Shown here: positions 36,210-44,650 of the stretch, piece by piece
How the letters are laid out: every line of letters starts with the position of its first letter
Numbering within the stretch: position 1 is the first letter of the stretch
From: Cryptosporangium phraense
GTDB lineage: Bacteria > Actinomycetota > Actinomycetes > Mycobacteriales > Cryptosporangiaceae
Reading direction: 5' to 3'
DNA length: 64,000 nucleotides
Assembly (NCBI RefSeq): GCF_006912135.1
Contig: NZ_VIRS01000020.1
Span: 62,001 to 126,000 of the forward strand
The notes under the pieces: generated by a model
Told to the model about the DNA's origin: nothing
Databases searched by the model: none
What the model saw: the letters and a program-made list of their open reading frames with translations, nothing else
Program-made: the position numbers and the translations under genes

Positions 36210-37060
36210 CTCTGGCGGCCGACCCGAAGAGCGATTACGCCGCCCACGCCCGGTCCCGCATCCCGTGGGCGCACTGGCTGATCGGCGCGGTCCTGCTCGT
36301 CCTGGCCGCGCAGCTGGTCCACTTCCTGGTGTTCAACCCGGCGTTCGAGTGGGACGTCGTCGGCCGGTACCTGTTCGAGCCCTCGGTGCTGCGCGGGCTC
36401 GGCACGACCGTGCTGCTCGCGGTCGCGGCGATGGTCGTCGGGCTGCTGCTCGGCACGACGATCGCGGCCTGCCGGCTGTCGGCGTTCGCGCCGCTGCGCT
36501 GGGCCGGCACCGCGTACGTGACCGTGTTCCGGTCGATCCCGCCGCTGGTCCAGCTGATCTTCTGGTTCAACCTCGGCTACCTGCTGCCGAAGATCTCGCT
36601 CGGCCTCCCGTTCGGGCCCGAGTTCGTCCGGTGGAGCAGCAACGACCTGATCACGCCGGTCACCGCGGCCGTGCTCGGCCTCGGGCTCAACGAGGCCGCG
36701 TACCTGGCCGAGATCGTCCGGGCCGGGCTGATCGGCGTCGACTCCGGGCAGCGCGACGCGGCCCGGTCGCTCGGCTACACCGGCGGCCAGACGTTCTTCC
36801 GGGTCACGCTGCCGCAGGCCATGCGCGTGATCATCCCGCCCACCGGGAGCCAGTTCATCACCGTGCTGAAGGGAACTTCGCTGGTCAGCGTCATCGCGAT
36901 GGCCGACCTGCTGTACTCGGTGCAGGCGATCTACGGGCAGACCTACCAGGTCGTGCCGCTGCTCGTCGTCGCCTGCGCCTGGTACCTGGTCGTGGTCTCG
37001 CTGTTCAGCCTCGGCCAGCAGCGCCTGGAACGCCACTTCGCCCGAGGGGAGCGCCGATGA
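36206..37060 (+). CDS. Amino-acid-type ABC transporter permease (HisM family)
   Basis: 284 residues, ATG overlapping the previous stop by 4 bp. Membrane helices are visible near 26-46, 66-90, 100-115 and beyond. The FRSIPPLVQLIFWFN segment and the EAA loop (NEAAYLAEIVRAGLIGVDSGQRDAARSLGYTGGQTFFRVTLPQAMR) are classical for polar amino acid permeases. One permease gene only, so a homodimer is likely. A soluble N-terminus of about 25 residues precedes the first helix. Confidence 0.88.
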   Translation: MTLAADPKSDYAAHARSRIPWAHWLIGAVLLVLAAQLVHFLVFNPAFEWDVVGRYLFEPSVLRGLGTTVLLAVAAMVVGLLLGTTIAACRLSAFAPLRWAGTAYVTVFRSIPPLVQLIFWFNLGYLLPKISLGLPFGPEFVRWSSNDLITPVTAAVLGLGLNEAAYLAEIVRAGLIGVDSGQRDAARSLGYTGGQTFFRVTLPQAMRVIIPPTGSQFITVLKGTSLVSVIAMADLLYSVQAIYGQTYQVVPLLVVACAWYLVVVSLFSLGQQRLERHFARGERR

Positions 37061-37836
37061 GCGACCCCGTCCTCTCCGTCCGCGGCCTGAAGAAGGTCTA
37101 CGGCGACCACGTCGCGCTCGACGGCGTCGACCTCGACGTCCACGCCGGGGAGGTCGTCGCGGTCATCGGCCCCTCCGGGTCCGGCAAATCCACGCTCGCG
37201 CGCTGCGTCCACCAGCTGGAGACGATCGACGACGGCGCGATGTACCTCGACGGGGAGCTCCTCGGGCACGTGCGGTCCGGTGACCGTCTGCGGACGCTCC
37301 CGGAGAAGGCGATCGCCGCGCAGCGGCGCCGGATGGGAATGGTCTTCCAGCAGTTCAACCTGTTCCCGCACCGGACGGTCCTGCAGAACGTCACCGACCC
37401 GCCGATGCTGGTGCACCGTACTTCCAAGATCGACGCCGAGCGGCGAGCCACCGAACTCCTGGAGAAGATGGGCCTGGCGGAAAAACTAGCCGCCTTCCCG
37501 CGTCAGCTCTCCGGAGGCCAGCAGCAGCGGGTGGCGATCGCGCGCGCGATGGCGACCCGGCCCCGGATCATGCTGTTCGACGAGCCGACCAGCGCGCTCG
37601 ACCCCGAGCTGGTCGACGAAGTGCTCCGGGTCATCCGCGACCTGGCCACCGCCGGCCTGACGATGTTGCTGGTCACCCACGAGATGGCGTTCGCTCGGGA
37701 CGTCGCCGACCGGGTCGTGTTCATGGCCGCCGGGCGGGTCGTCGAGACCGGCCCGGCCGCCACCTTGTTCGATGCGCCACAGACCCCGCGGCTGCGGGAG
37801 TTCCTGGCGCGCTACACCGCGGGAGCAGCGAAATGA
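37057..37836 (+). CDS. Amino-acid-type ABC transporter ATP-binding protein
   Basis: 259 residues, overlapping the permease gene by 4 bp. Walker A GPSGSGKST, Q-loop MVFQQFNLFPHRTVLQNVT, signature LSGGQQQRVAIARAMATRP, Walker B IMLFDEPTSALDPELVDEVL, His switch LVTHEMAFARDVADRVVFM: a GlnQ/HisP-type ATPase. An insert (LLGHVRSGDRLRTLPEKAIAAQRRR) before the Q-loop fits the subfamily. It overlaps the CapA-like gene by 4 bp. Confidence 0.9.
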   Translation: MSDPVLSVRGLKKVYGDHVALDGVDLDVHAGEVVAVIGPSGSGKSTLARCVHQLETIDDGAMYLDGELLGHVRSGDRLRTLPEKAIAAQRRRMGMVFQQFNLFPHRTVLQNVTDPPMLVHRTSKIDAERRATELLEKMGLAEKLAAFPRQLSGGQQQRVAIARAMATRPRIMLFDEPTSALDPELVDEVLRVIRDLATAGLTMLLVTHEMAFARDVADRVVFMAAGRVVETGPAATLFDAPQTPRLREFLARYTAGAAK

Positions 37837-38942
37837 TCACGGTACTGGCGGTCGGGGACATCATTCTGGACGAGCCGGACCCGTCCCGGTTCTTCGACGG
37901 GACCCGCGACACGCTGGCGACCGGCGACGTCGTGATCGGGCACGTCGAGGTGCCGCACAGCACGTCGACCGTGCAGATCAGCACCGACGTCCCGGCGCCA
38001 CCGGCCGACCCGGCCCACCTGAAGGCGATGGGCGCGGCCGGCTTCGACGTCGCCACGCTGGCCGGCAACCACGTGTTCGACGTCGGCGAGCAGGGCATCT
38101 TCGACACGATCGAGGCCTGCCGGGCGGCCGGCCTGGCCACCACCGGCGCCGGGCCGTCGCTCGACGCGGCCCGCACCCCGGCGCTGGTGACGACGTCCGG
38201 GCCGACGGTCGCGGTGCTCAGCTACAACGCGGTCGGACCGCGGGAGTCGTGGGCGACCAGCCGGAAGGCCGGGTGCGCGTACGTCCGGGTGCTCACCCAC
38301 TACGAGCTCGACCACGCCAGCCCGGGCGGCCCGCCCGAGGTGTTCACGTTCGCCGACCCGGCGTCGCTCGAGCGGATGGCCGCCGACGTGGGCGCGGCCC
38401 GGGAGAGCGCCGACGTCGTCGTGGTCGCGTTCCACAAGGGCGTCGGGCACACGCCGGCGGCGATCGCGATGTACGAGCGGCCGCTCGCCCACGCGGCCGT
38501 GGACGCCGGAGCGTCGATGGTGGTCGCGCACCACGCGCACATCATGCGCGGGGTCGAGATGTACCGCGGGGCGCCGATCTACCACGGGCTGGGCAACTTC
38601 GTGACCGTCACCAGGGCGCTGAACCCGAAGGGCGGCGAGAGCGCCGAACGCACGACCTGGGCCAGGAAGCGGGTCGAGCTCTACGGGTTCGCCCCCGACC
38701 CGGACATGCCCTACTACCCGTTCCACCCGGAGAGTCGCAACACCGCGATCGCCGCCTGCCGGTTCGCCGACGACGGCACGCTGGCCGAGGCCGGCCTGAT
38801 CCCGTGCTGGATCGACGCGACGGGAACACCGCACGTGGGGGAGTACCCCGAGGTCACCGGCTACATCGAGGACATCAGCCGGCGGGCCGGGCTGCCCACG
38901 ACGTTCACCCCGCAGAACGGGCGAGTGGTGCTCAGCGCGTAG
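37833..38942 (+). CDS. CapA family metallophosphoesterase-like protein
   Basis: 369 residues of the PGA_cap (CapA) family: VLAVGDIILDEPDP at the start with the metal Asp, LAGNHVFDVGEQGIFDTIEACRAAGLATTGAG, VVVVAFHKGVGHTP, and MVVAHHAHIMRGVEMYRGAPIYHGLGNFV with the metal-binding His residues. CapA proteins are calcineurin-like phosphoesterases linked to poly-gamma-glutamate handling, but no capB or capC is here and no signal peptide is visible. Its place as the last gene of an amino-acid ABC operon suggests it acts on the imported solute (inference). Converges on the MarR gene with 11 bp overlap. Confidence 0.85.
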   Translation: MITVLAVGDIILDEPDPSRFFDGTRDTLATGDVVIGHVEVPHSTSTVQISTDVPAPPADPAHLKAMGAAGFDVATLAGNHVFDVGEQGIFDTIEACRAAGLATTGAGPSLDAARTPALVTTSGPTVAVLSYNAVGPRESWATSRKAGCAYVRVLTHYELDHASPGGPPEVFTFADPASLERMAADVGAARESADVVVVAFHKGVGHTPAAIAMYERPLAHAAVDAGASMVVAHHAHIMRGVEMYRGAPIYHGLGNFVTVTRALNPKGGESAERTTWARKRVELYGFAPDPDMPYYPFHPESRNTAIAACRFADDGTLAEAGLIPCWIDATGTPHVGEYPEVTGYIEDISRRAGLPTTFTPQNGRVVLSA

Positions 38943-39351
38943 CGAACGTGACCCGGGCGAGGAGCGTGCGCAACGTCGCGCGCTCCTCGTCGGTGAGCGG
39001 TGCCAGCGTCTCCTCCAGTGCCTTCGCCGCGCGCCCGGCTGCCCGCTCGCCCGCGGCGATCCCGGCCTCGGTGGGGACGACGACCTTCGTGCGACGGTCG
39101 GCCGGGGACGGGCGACGCTCGACCAGGCCGGCCGCGTCCAGGTCGTCGACCAGCGCGACGACCTGACTCGGGTCGAGCCCGAGCACCGCGGCCAGCTCGC
39201 GCTGTGACGAGCCGCCCGACTCGCACACCACGCTGAGCACCGAGTACTGGCGCACCCGCAGCCCTTCCGACCCCAGGGCCGCGTTGGTCGCGCGCACCAG
39301 CTGCCCGCTCGCCCGGGACATCAGGAAACCGATGTTGTCGACGAACGGCAT
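38932..39351 (-). CDS. MarR family transcriptional regulator
   Basis: 139 residues from ATG 39351, chosen because GAGGAG lies 7 bp upstream; a TTG at 39366 would overlap that site. The winged helix is visible: GLRVRQYSVLSVVCESGGSSQRELAAVLGLDPSQVVALVDDLDAAGLVERRPSPADRRTKVVVPTEAG. It is divergent from the SDR-amidohydrolase-CoA ligase-MaoC operon and probably represses it until a phenolic or acid ligand binds. Confidence 0.88.
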   Translation of the reverse strand: MPFVDNIGFLMSRASGQLVRATNAALGSEGLRVRQYSVLSVVCESGGSSQRELAAVLGLDPSQVVALVDDLDAAGLVERRPSPADRRTKVVVPTEAGIAAGERAAGRAAKALEETLAPLTDEERATLRTLLARVTFATR

Positions 39352-39362
39352 TGGTGAGCTCC

Positions 39363-39390
39363 TCAATTATTGACACCCTCAACGGTTAAC
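39363..39390. promoter_or_regulatory. MarR operator candidates
   Basis: TCAATTATTGA (39363-39373) is a perfect palindrome around a central T, and AACGGTT (39381-39387) is a second shorter one, both between the divergent MarR and SDR genes. AT-rich sites stand out in this GC-rich DNA. Confidence 0.5.
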
Positions 39391-39419
39391 TCTAGCGTCA
39401 TCAGCCAGGAGGTAACGAC

Positions 39420-40334
39420 ATGGATTTATCCGGCAAGGTCGCCATCGTTACTGGTAGCGGACGTGGTCTGGGTCTCGCCTACGCGCGGATGCTGGCTGCT
39501 CACGGCGCCAGAGTCGTCGTGAACGACGTCGACAGCGATACCGCCGACGCGGCGGTCGGCGCGATCCGGGACGCCGGCGGCACCGCGGTCGCCGAGGTCG
39601 TCCCGGTGGGCACGTCCGAGGCCGCGCAGGCCCTGGTCGACCGGGCCGTGACCGAGTTCGGCGGCCTCGACGTCCTGGTCAACAACGCCGGGATCCTTCG
39701 CGACGCGACGCTGTGGAAGATGACCGACGAACAGTTCGACGCGGTGATCACCACGCACCTGCGGGGCACGTTCACCTGCACCCGCGCCGCCGCGACCTGG
39801 ATGCGGACGAACAAGGTCCCGGGCCGGATCATCTGCGTCGGCTCGCCGACCGGGCAGGTCGGCAACTTCGGCCAGACGAACTACGCCGCGGCCAAGGCGG
39901 GCATCGTCGGGATGGTGCGGACCTGGGCCCTGGAGCTGGCGCGGGCGCAGATCACGGTCAACGCGGTCGTGCCGGTCGCGGCCACCGCGATGACCGAGAC
40001 CATGCCGTTCCTGAAGCCGTACGTCGACGCGCTGGAGAACGGCGACGAGCTGCCCCGGTTCGCGCGTCAGGAGCTCGGGTTCGGCACGGCCCAGGACGCG
40101 GCCGGCCTGGTCGCGTTCCTGGCCTCCGACGCGGCCGCCGACATCACCGGCCAGGCCATCGGCATCGGCGGCGACCGGCTGGCCCTGTGGTCGCACCCGG
40201 CCGAGATCGCGATCGAGTTCGCCGACGGCACCGGCTGGTCGGCCGACGCCATCGCCGACGCCTGGCCGGCCGCGTTCGCCGCCCACCAGCAGACCGTCGG
40301 CCAGCAGCTGCCCTCGCCGGAGAGCGCCCAGTGA
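39420..40334 (+). CDS. Short-chain dehydrogenase/reductase
   Basis: 304 residues. NAD(P)-binding TGSGRGLGLA at 11-20, Asp36 after the second strand (suggesting NAD), NNAG at 88-91, catalytic Ser142, Tyr155 and Lys159 (GSPTGQVGNFGQTNYAAAKAG). It resembles the 3-hydroxyacyl-CoA/multifunctional-enzyme type SDRs, with an extra C-terminal region (~255-304). A strong ribosome site AGGAGG is 9 bp before ATG. First gene of the four-gene operon; stop overlaps the next GTG by 4 bp. Confidence 0.88.
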   Translation: MDLSGKVAIVTGSGRGLGLAYARMLAAHGARVVVNDVDSDTADAAVGAIRDAGGTAVAEVVPVGTSEAAQALVDRAVTEFGGLDVLVNNAGILRDATLWKMTDEQFDAVITTHLRGTFTCTRAAATWMRTNKVPGRIICVGSPTGQVGNFGQTNYAAAKAGIVGMVRTWALELARAQITVNAVVPVAATAMTETMPFLKPYVDALENGDELPRFARQELGFGTAQDAAGLVAFLASDAAADITGQAIGIGGDRLALWSHPAEIAIEFADGTGWSADAIADAWPAAFAAHQQTVGQQLPSPESAQ

Positions 40335-41209
40335 CCGGCGGGCGGCTCGACGTCGCCTCGCTGGCCGCGATCGACGTGCACGTCCACGTGCACGCCGACA
40401 CCCACGGCCACCTCGCGCTCGACGACGAGCTGGGCGCGGCCGCGGCCCGGTACTTCAAGGGCGACCCCTACGACCCGGCCGTCCCCGACATCGCCGAGGA
40501 CTACCGCCGGCTGAACATGGCCGCGGTCATCTTCACGGTCGACGCCGAGGCCGCCACCGGCCAGCCCGCGCTCTCCAACTCCGAGATCGCCGACCTGGCC
40601 GCCCAGCACCCCGACGTGCTGATCCCGTTCGGCTCGATCGACCCGGCCCGGGGCACGGCCGGCCTCAAGCTGGCCCGCCGGCTGGTCGAGGAGCACGGCG
40701 TCCGGGGCTTCAAGTTCCACCCGAGCTTCCAGAACTTCGTGCCGAACGACCCGGCCGTCTACCCTCTCTACGCCGAGATCGAGGCGCTCGGCGTGCCGGC
40801 CCTGTTCCACACCGGCCAGACCGGCATCGGCGCCGGCCTGCCGGGCGGCCGGGGCATCAAGCTGCGCTACTCCGACCCGATGCTGCTCGACGACGTCGCC
40901 GCCGACTTCCCGGGCCTGACGATCATCATGGCCCACCCGTCGGTGCCTTGGCAGGACGCGGCGATTTCGGTCGCCACGCACAAGGCGAACGTCTACATCG
41001 ACCTCTCCGGGTGGTCGCCGAAGTACTTCCCGCCGCAGCTCGTCCACGCGGCGAACCGGCAGCTCAAGCACAAGGTGCTGTTCGGGTCGGACTACCCGCT
41101 GATCCGTCCCGAACGCTGGCTCGCCGACTTCGAGAAGCTCGAGATCAGAGACGAGGTCCGTCCGCTCGTCCTCAAGGACAACGCGATCAAGGCGCTGGGC
41201 CTTGCGTAA
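40331..41209 (+). CDS. Amidohydrolase family 2 (decarboxylase/hydrolase) protein
   Basis: 292 residues from a GTG overlapping the SDR stop. IDVHVHVHAD gives the HxH metal motif, VRGFKFHPSFQNFVPNDPAVYPLYAEIEALGVPALFHTGQTG a conserved middle with metal His, IIMAHPSVPWQ and FGSDYPLIRPERWL the later His and catalytic Asp. The family includes ACMSD-type decarboxylases and lactone hydrolases acting on aromatic breakdown products. The exact reaction is unknown. Confidence 0.85.
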   Translation: MTGGRLDVASLAAIDVHVHVHADTHGHLALDDELGAAAARYFKGDPYDPAVPDIAEDYRRLNMAAVIFTVDAEAATGQPALSNSEIADLAAQHPDVLIPFGSIDPARGTAGLKLARRLVEEHGVRGFKFHPSFQNFVPNDPAVYPLYAEIEALGVPALFHTGQTGIGAGLPGGRGIKLRYSDPMLLDDVAADFPGLTIIMAHPSVPWQDAAISVATHKANVYIDLSGWSPKYFPPQLVHAANRQLKHKVLFGSDYPLIRPERWLADFEKLEIRDEVRPLVLKDNAIKALGLA

Positions 41210-42713
41210 CGCCGGCCTGGGCTCCTGGCCCGAGCGGCGCCGCCGGATGAGCCCGGAGCGGCCCGCTCTCTGGTTCGACGGCGGAACGACCACGCACGAG
41301 CAGTTCGCCGACCGGGTCCGCCGGGTCGCCGGCGGACTGAGCCGGCTCGGGGTCCGGAGGGACGACCGCGTCGCCTGGTTCGGCGCCAACCACCCGGCCG
41401 CGCTCGAGACCCTGTACGCGTGCGGCCAGCTCGGCGCGATCTGGGTCCCGGTCAACGCCCGCTTCACGGCGTCCGAGGCCCGGTACGTCCTCGAGCACAG
41501 CGGCGCGTCGCTCGTCGTCCACGGGAAGGGGCACGGAGCGGTCGCAGCGCAGCTGCGGACGACGACGACGATCCCGACCTGGGTCGCGGCCGAGCCCGAC
41601 GGGACCGACTCGCTGCCCTACGAGGAGATCCTGGCCGACCCCGAGGCCCGCGACGAGCCGGTCACCCTCGACGACCCCTGCCTGATCATGTACACGTCCG
41701 GCACCACCGGACGCCCGAAGGGCGCGGTCCTCACCCACGGCAACATGACCTGGGCCTGCCTCAACCAGATCCTCGGGTTCGACTTCGCCCAGGACGAGCG
41801 GACGCTGGCGCTCGCCCCGCTCTTCCACATCGGCGGCCTCAACGGCACGGTCAACCCGACGCTGCTCCGCGGCGGCAGCGTGGTCATCGTCCGCGCGTTC
41901 GACCCGGCCAGCATCCTGGCCACGATCGAGGAGCAGCGCATCACGAGCTTCTTCGCGGTGCCCACGATGCTCGACGCGATGGCCCGCGACCCCGGTTTCA
42001 CCAGCCGCGACCTGTCGTCGCTGCGCACGGTCGCGGCGGCCGGCGCGCCGCTGCCGATGCACACGCTGCGCACCTGGCTCGACCGCGGCCTCACCGTCCA
42101 GCAGGCCTACGGCATGACCGAGACCGCTCCGGCCGGCACCGTGCTCGACTCCGCCGACGCGATCGCGCACGTCGGTTCGGCCGGGCGTCCGCAGTTCTTC
42201 ACCGACGTCCGCGTGGTCCGCACGGACGGGACCGAGACGGCGCCGGACGAGATCGGCGAGGTGGTCCTGCAGGGACCGAACGTCATGGCCGGCTACTGGC
42301 GGGAGCCCGAGCGCAGCGCCGAGGTGCTGGTCGACGGGTGGTACCACTCCGGCGACGCGGGCAGCGTCGACGCGGACGGGTTCCTCACGATCCGCGACCG
42401 GTACCGGGACATGTACATCTCCGGCGGCGAGAACGTGTACCCGGCCGAGGTCGAGTCCGCGCTCCGCGACCTGCCGTCGGTCGCCGAGGCGGCGGTCGTC
42501 GGCGTCGCCGACGAGACCTGGGGCGAGGTCGGGCGCGCGTTCGTCGTGCTCACCGACGGTGCCGATCCGGACGCTGCGCAGCTGCGCGCCGCCCTGCGGG
42601 AGAGGCTCGCGGGCTTCAAGGTGCCGCGGGACTTCTCGTTCGTTCCCGAGCTTCCCAAGACGGCGACCGGCAAGATCCGTAAGGCGGAACTCCGAGAGGA
42701 CGGGCACCGATGA
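41202..42713 (+). CDS. Acyl-CoA synthetase / AMP-dependent ligase
   Basis: 503 residues. The ATP motif YTSGTTGRPKGAVLTHGN, AYGMTETAP, YHSGDAGSVDADGFLTIRDRYRDMYISGGENVYPAEVE and the C-terminal lysine motif PKTATGKIRK define the ANL family. It activates a carboxylic acid to its CoA thioester. The TTG at 41202 is accepted because the next residues (NAGLGSWPERRRRMSPERPALWF) align with the usual N-terminal helix; ATG 41247 is an alternative. It overlaps its neighbours by 8 and 4 bp. Confidence 0.9.
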   Translation: MRNAGLGSWPERRRRMSPERPALWFDGGTTTHEQFADRVRRVAGGLSRLGVRRDDRVAWFGANHPAALETLYACGQLGAIWVPVNARFTASEARYVLEHSGASLVVHGKGHGAVAAQLRTTTTIPTWVAAEPDGTDSLPYEEILADPEARDEPVTLDDPCLIMYTSGTTGRPKGAVLTHGNMTWACLNQILGFDFAQDERTLALAPLFHIGGLNGTVNPTLLRGGSVVIVRAFDPASILATIEEQRITSFFAVPTMLDAMARDPGFTSRDLSSLRTVAAAGAPLPMHTLRTWLDRGLTVQQAYGMTETAPAGTVLDSADAIAHVGSAGRPQFFTDVRVVRTDGTETAPDEIGEVVLQGPNVMAGYWREPERSAEVLVDGWYHSGDAGSVDADGFLTIRDRYRDMYISGGENVYPAEVESALRDLPSVAEAAVVGVADETWGEVGRAFVVLTDGADPDAAQLRAALRERLAGFKVPRDFSFVPELPKTATGKIRKAELREDGHR

Positions 42714-43171
42714 CCACCACGACGACGATTGCCGAGCTGCCGTCGCTGAAGGGCACCGAACTGGGCTCCAGCGACTGGTTCGAGGTCACCCAGGAGCGGG
42801 TGAACCTGTTCGCCGACGCGACCGACGACCACCAGTGGATCCACGTCGACCCGGAGCGTGCGGCGGCCGAGAGCCCGTTCGGCGGCCCGATCGGCCACGG
42901 CTACCTCACGCTGTCGCTGCTGATCCCGATGTACGCGCAGGTGCTGCGGGTGACCGACGCGACGATGGGCGTGAACTACGGCCTGAACAAGGTCCGGTTC
43001 CCGGCCCCGGTGCCGGTCGGGGCGAAGATCCGGCTGACCGCGACGCTCAAGGATGTCGAGGAGGTCGCGGGCGGTTATCAGCTGACGATCGGGGCGGTGA
43101 TCGAGGCCGAGGGCGCGTCCAAGCCGGTGTGCATCGCCGAGCCGATATTCCGTACCTACGGCCCGAGGTAA
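42710..43171 (+). CDS. MaoC family (hot-dog) enoyl-CoA hydratase/dehydratase
   Basis: 153 residues. FADATDDHQWIHVDPERAAAESPFGGPIGHGYLTLSLL carries the hydratase-2 motif with catalytic Asp and His; GVNYGLNKVRFPAPVPVGAKI is the hot-dog core. It would hydrate the enoyl-CoA formed after CoA activation. Last gene of the MarR-linked operon; overlaps the ligase gene by 4 bp. Confidence 0.9.
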   Translation: MTTTTTIAELPSLKGTELGSSDWFEVTQERVNLFADATDDHQWIHVDPERAAAESPFGGPIGHGYLTLSLLIPMYAQVLRVTDATMGVNYGLNKVRFPAPVPVGAKIRLTATLKDVEEVAGGYQLTIGAVIEAEGASKPVCIAEPIFRTYGPR

Positions 43172-43176
43172 CTGGT

Positions 43177-43182
43177 TACCGT
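43177..43182 (+). promoter_or_regulatory. Likely -10 of a leaderless promoter (AAA+ gene)
   Basis: TACCGT (TANNNT) lies 6 bp before the GTG at 43189 and no ribosome site intervenes. Confidence 0.4.
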
Positions 43183-43188
43183 TCCCCG

Positions 43189-44640
43189 GTGGACCGCAGC
43201 ACCGAGGACTTCATCGACACGTTCCGCACGTTCCTCGAGGAGGTCGTGCACGGTGAGCGGCGGAATCGGCAGTCCGACGCGACCGCGCTGATCCCGCCGC
43301 TCACCGAGCATCTCGGCACCGATCCCCGGCGGCTGCCGGTCGTCACCGAGCCGCACGCCGGGCACCTGCTGGTGAACCTCGACCTGGCCCTCGACGCGGT
43401 CGCCGGCCCGGACGCCCGGCTGCTCGGCATCGGCGGCGGAACCCAGCGGCGGCACAGCTCGCTGAGCGAGATCCTCGAGGCCGCCGACCGGTTCGGGCAG
43501 TTCCCGGTGGGCGCGGTCGACTACGTGAACGTCGCCATCGGCCCGGACGACACGAGGCCGGCGATCTCGTTCGGCCTGCGGCTGTTCTCGGTCGACGGGT
43601 CGCCGGTCGTCGTGCTGCAGCGCGGGCCGGATCCGCAGTACGGACAGCCGACCGCGCAGATGGAGATTCTCGCGGTCGAGGCGGGCGTCGCGCTGCGGCT
43701 GATCGAGAGCGTCCGGGTCGAGATGCTGCGGCTCTCGGTGTTCCGGGGGCAGGTGCTCTCGCTCGGCGGCTCGGACTACGCGGCCGGCGTAGGCGGCATC
43801 ACGTTCCACCGGCGGCCGGCGCTGGCCCCGGACGACATCATCCTGCCCGACGGCGTGCTCGAGCGGGTGCGGCGGCACGTCGCGGGCGTCGCCGAGCACC
43901 GGGATCGGTTGCGGGCCGCAGGGCAGCACCTGAAGCGGGGGTTGCTGCTGCACGGGCCGCCCGGGACCGGTAAGACGCACACGGTCCGGTACCTGCTCGG
44001 GGCCCTGCCGGACCTGACCGTCGTGCTGCTCGCCGGGCCGTCGATCCAGTACGTGTCCGAGGCCGCGCAGATGGCGCGGGCCCTGCAGCCCGCGCTGGTG
44101 GTGCTCGAGGACTGCGACCTGGTCGCCGAGGACCGCGACCACTACCCGGGGTCGCAGCCGCTGCTGTTCGCGGTCCTGGAGGCCCTCGACGGCCTGTCCG
44201 ACGACGCCGACGTCGCGTTCCTGCTGACGACCAACCGGGTGGACGTGCTGGAGCCGGCGCTGGCCCAGCGGCCCGGGCGCGTCGACCTGGCGATCGAGGT
44301 GCCGCTGCCGGATACGTCGTCGCGGCGGCGGTTGATCGCGCTGTACGCGCGCGGCCTGCCGTTCAGCGTCTCGGCGCTGGACGCGGCGGCTCGCCGCTCC
44401 GAGGGGACGACCGCGTCGTTCGCGAAGGAGCTGGTGCGGCGGGCGGTGCTGATCGCGGCCGAGGCCGGCCGGGACGCCGGGGACGCCGACCTGGCCGGGG
44501 CGCTCGACGAGATGCTCTCGGACGCCCAGGCGATCACCCGGTCCCTGCTCGGCTCGGACGGGCTCGTGGATGGGGCTGGCGGTCTGGGCGGGGCTGGCGG
44601 TCTGGATGGGGGCGACCGGTGGGCGGGCGGGCGCGGTTAG
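43189..44640 (+). CDS. AAA+ ATPase with uncharacterised N-terminal domain
   Basis: 483 residues. The C-terminal half is a classical AAA module: LKRGLLLHGPPGTGKTHTVRYLL at about 245-268 (Walker A), ALVVLEDCDLVAEDRD (Walker B), VAFLLTTNRVDVLEPALAQRPGRVDLAIEVPLPD (sensor 1 and arginine finger), then a lid with TTASFAKELVRRAVL. Residues 1-240 are of unknown fold; GGGTQRRHSSLSEILEA and LRLFSVDGSPVVVLQRGPDP do not suggest a protease or helicase. The pattern recalls stand-alone AAA proteins of the SpoVK/CDC48-like clade. The tail (~465-483) is Gly-rich. Partner unknown. Confidence 0.83.
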   Translation: MDRSTEDFIDTFRTFLEEVVHGERRNRQSDATALIPPLTEHLGTDPRRLPVVTEPHAGHLLVNLDLALDAVAGPDARLLGIGGGTQRRHSSLSEILEAADRFGQFPVGAVDYVNVAIGPDDTRPAISFGLRLFSVDGSPVVVLQRGPDPQYGQPTAQMEILAVEAGVALRLIESVRVEMLRLSVFRGQVLSLGGSDYAAGVGGITFHRRPALAPDDIILPDGVLERVRRHVAGVAEHRDRLRAAGQHLKRGLLLHGPPGTGKTHTVRYLLGALPDLTVVLLAGPSIQYVSEAAQMARALQPALVVLEDCDLVAEDRDHYPGSQPLLFAVLEALDGLSDDADVAFLLTTNRVDVLEPALAQRPGRVDLAIEVPLPDTSSRRRLIALYARGLPFSVSALDAAARRSEGTTASFAKELVRRAVLIAAEAGRDAGDADLAGALDEMLSDAQAITRSLLGSDGLVDGAGGLGGAGGLDGGDRWAGGRG

Positions 44641-44643
44641 GCT
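44638..44643 (+). promoter_or_regulatory. Likely -10 of a leaderless promoter (paaX-like)
   Basis: TAGGCT (TANNNT) ends 7 bp before ATG 44651, overlapping the stop of the AAA+ gene; no ribosome binding site lies between. Confidence 0.4.
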
Positions 44644-44650
44644 CGCGGGT

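Noticed and set aside
37833-38942. Poly-gamma-glutamate capsule biosynthesis locus
   Set aside because: Only the CapA-like gene is present; capB, capC and capD-type genes are absent.
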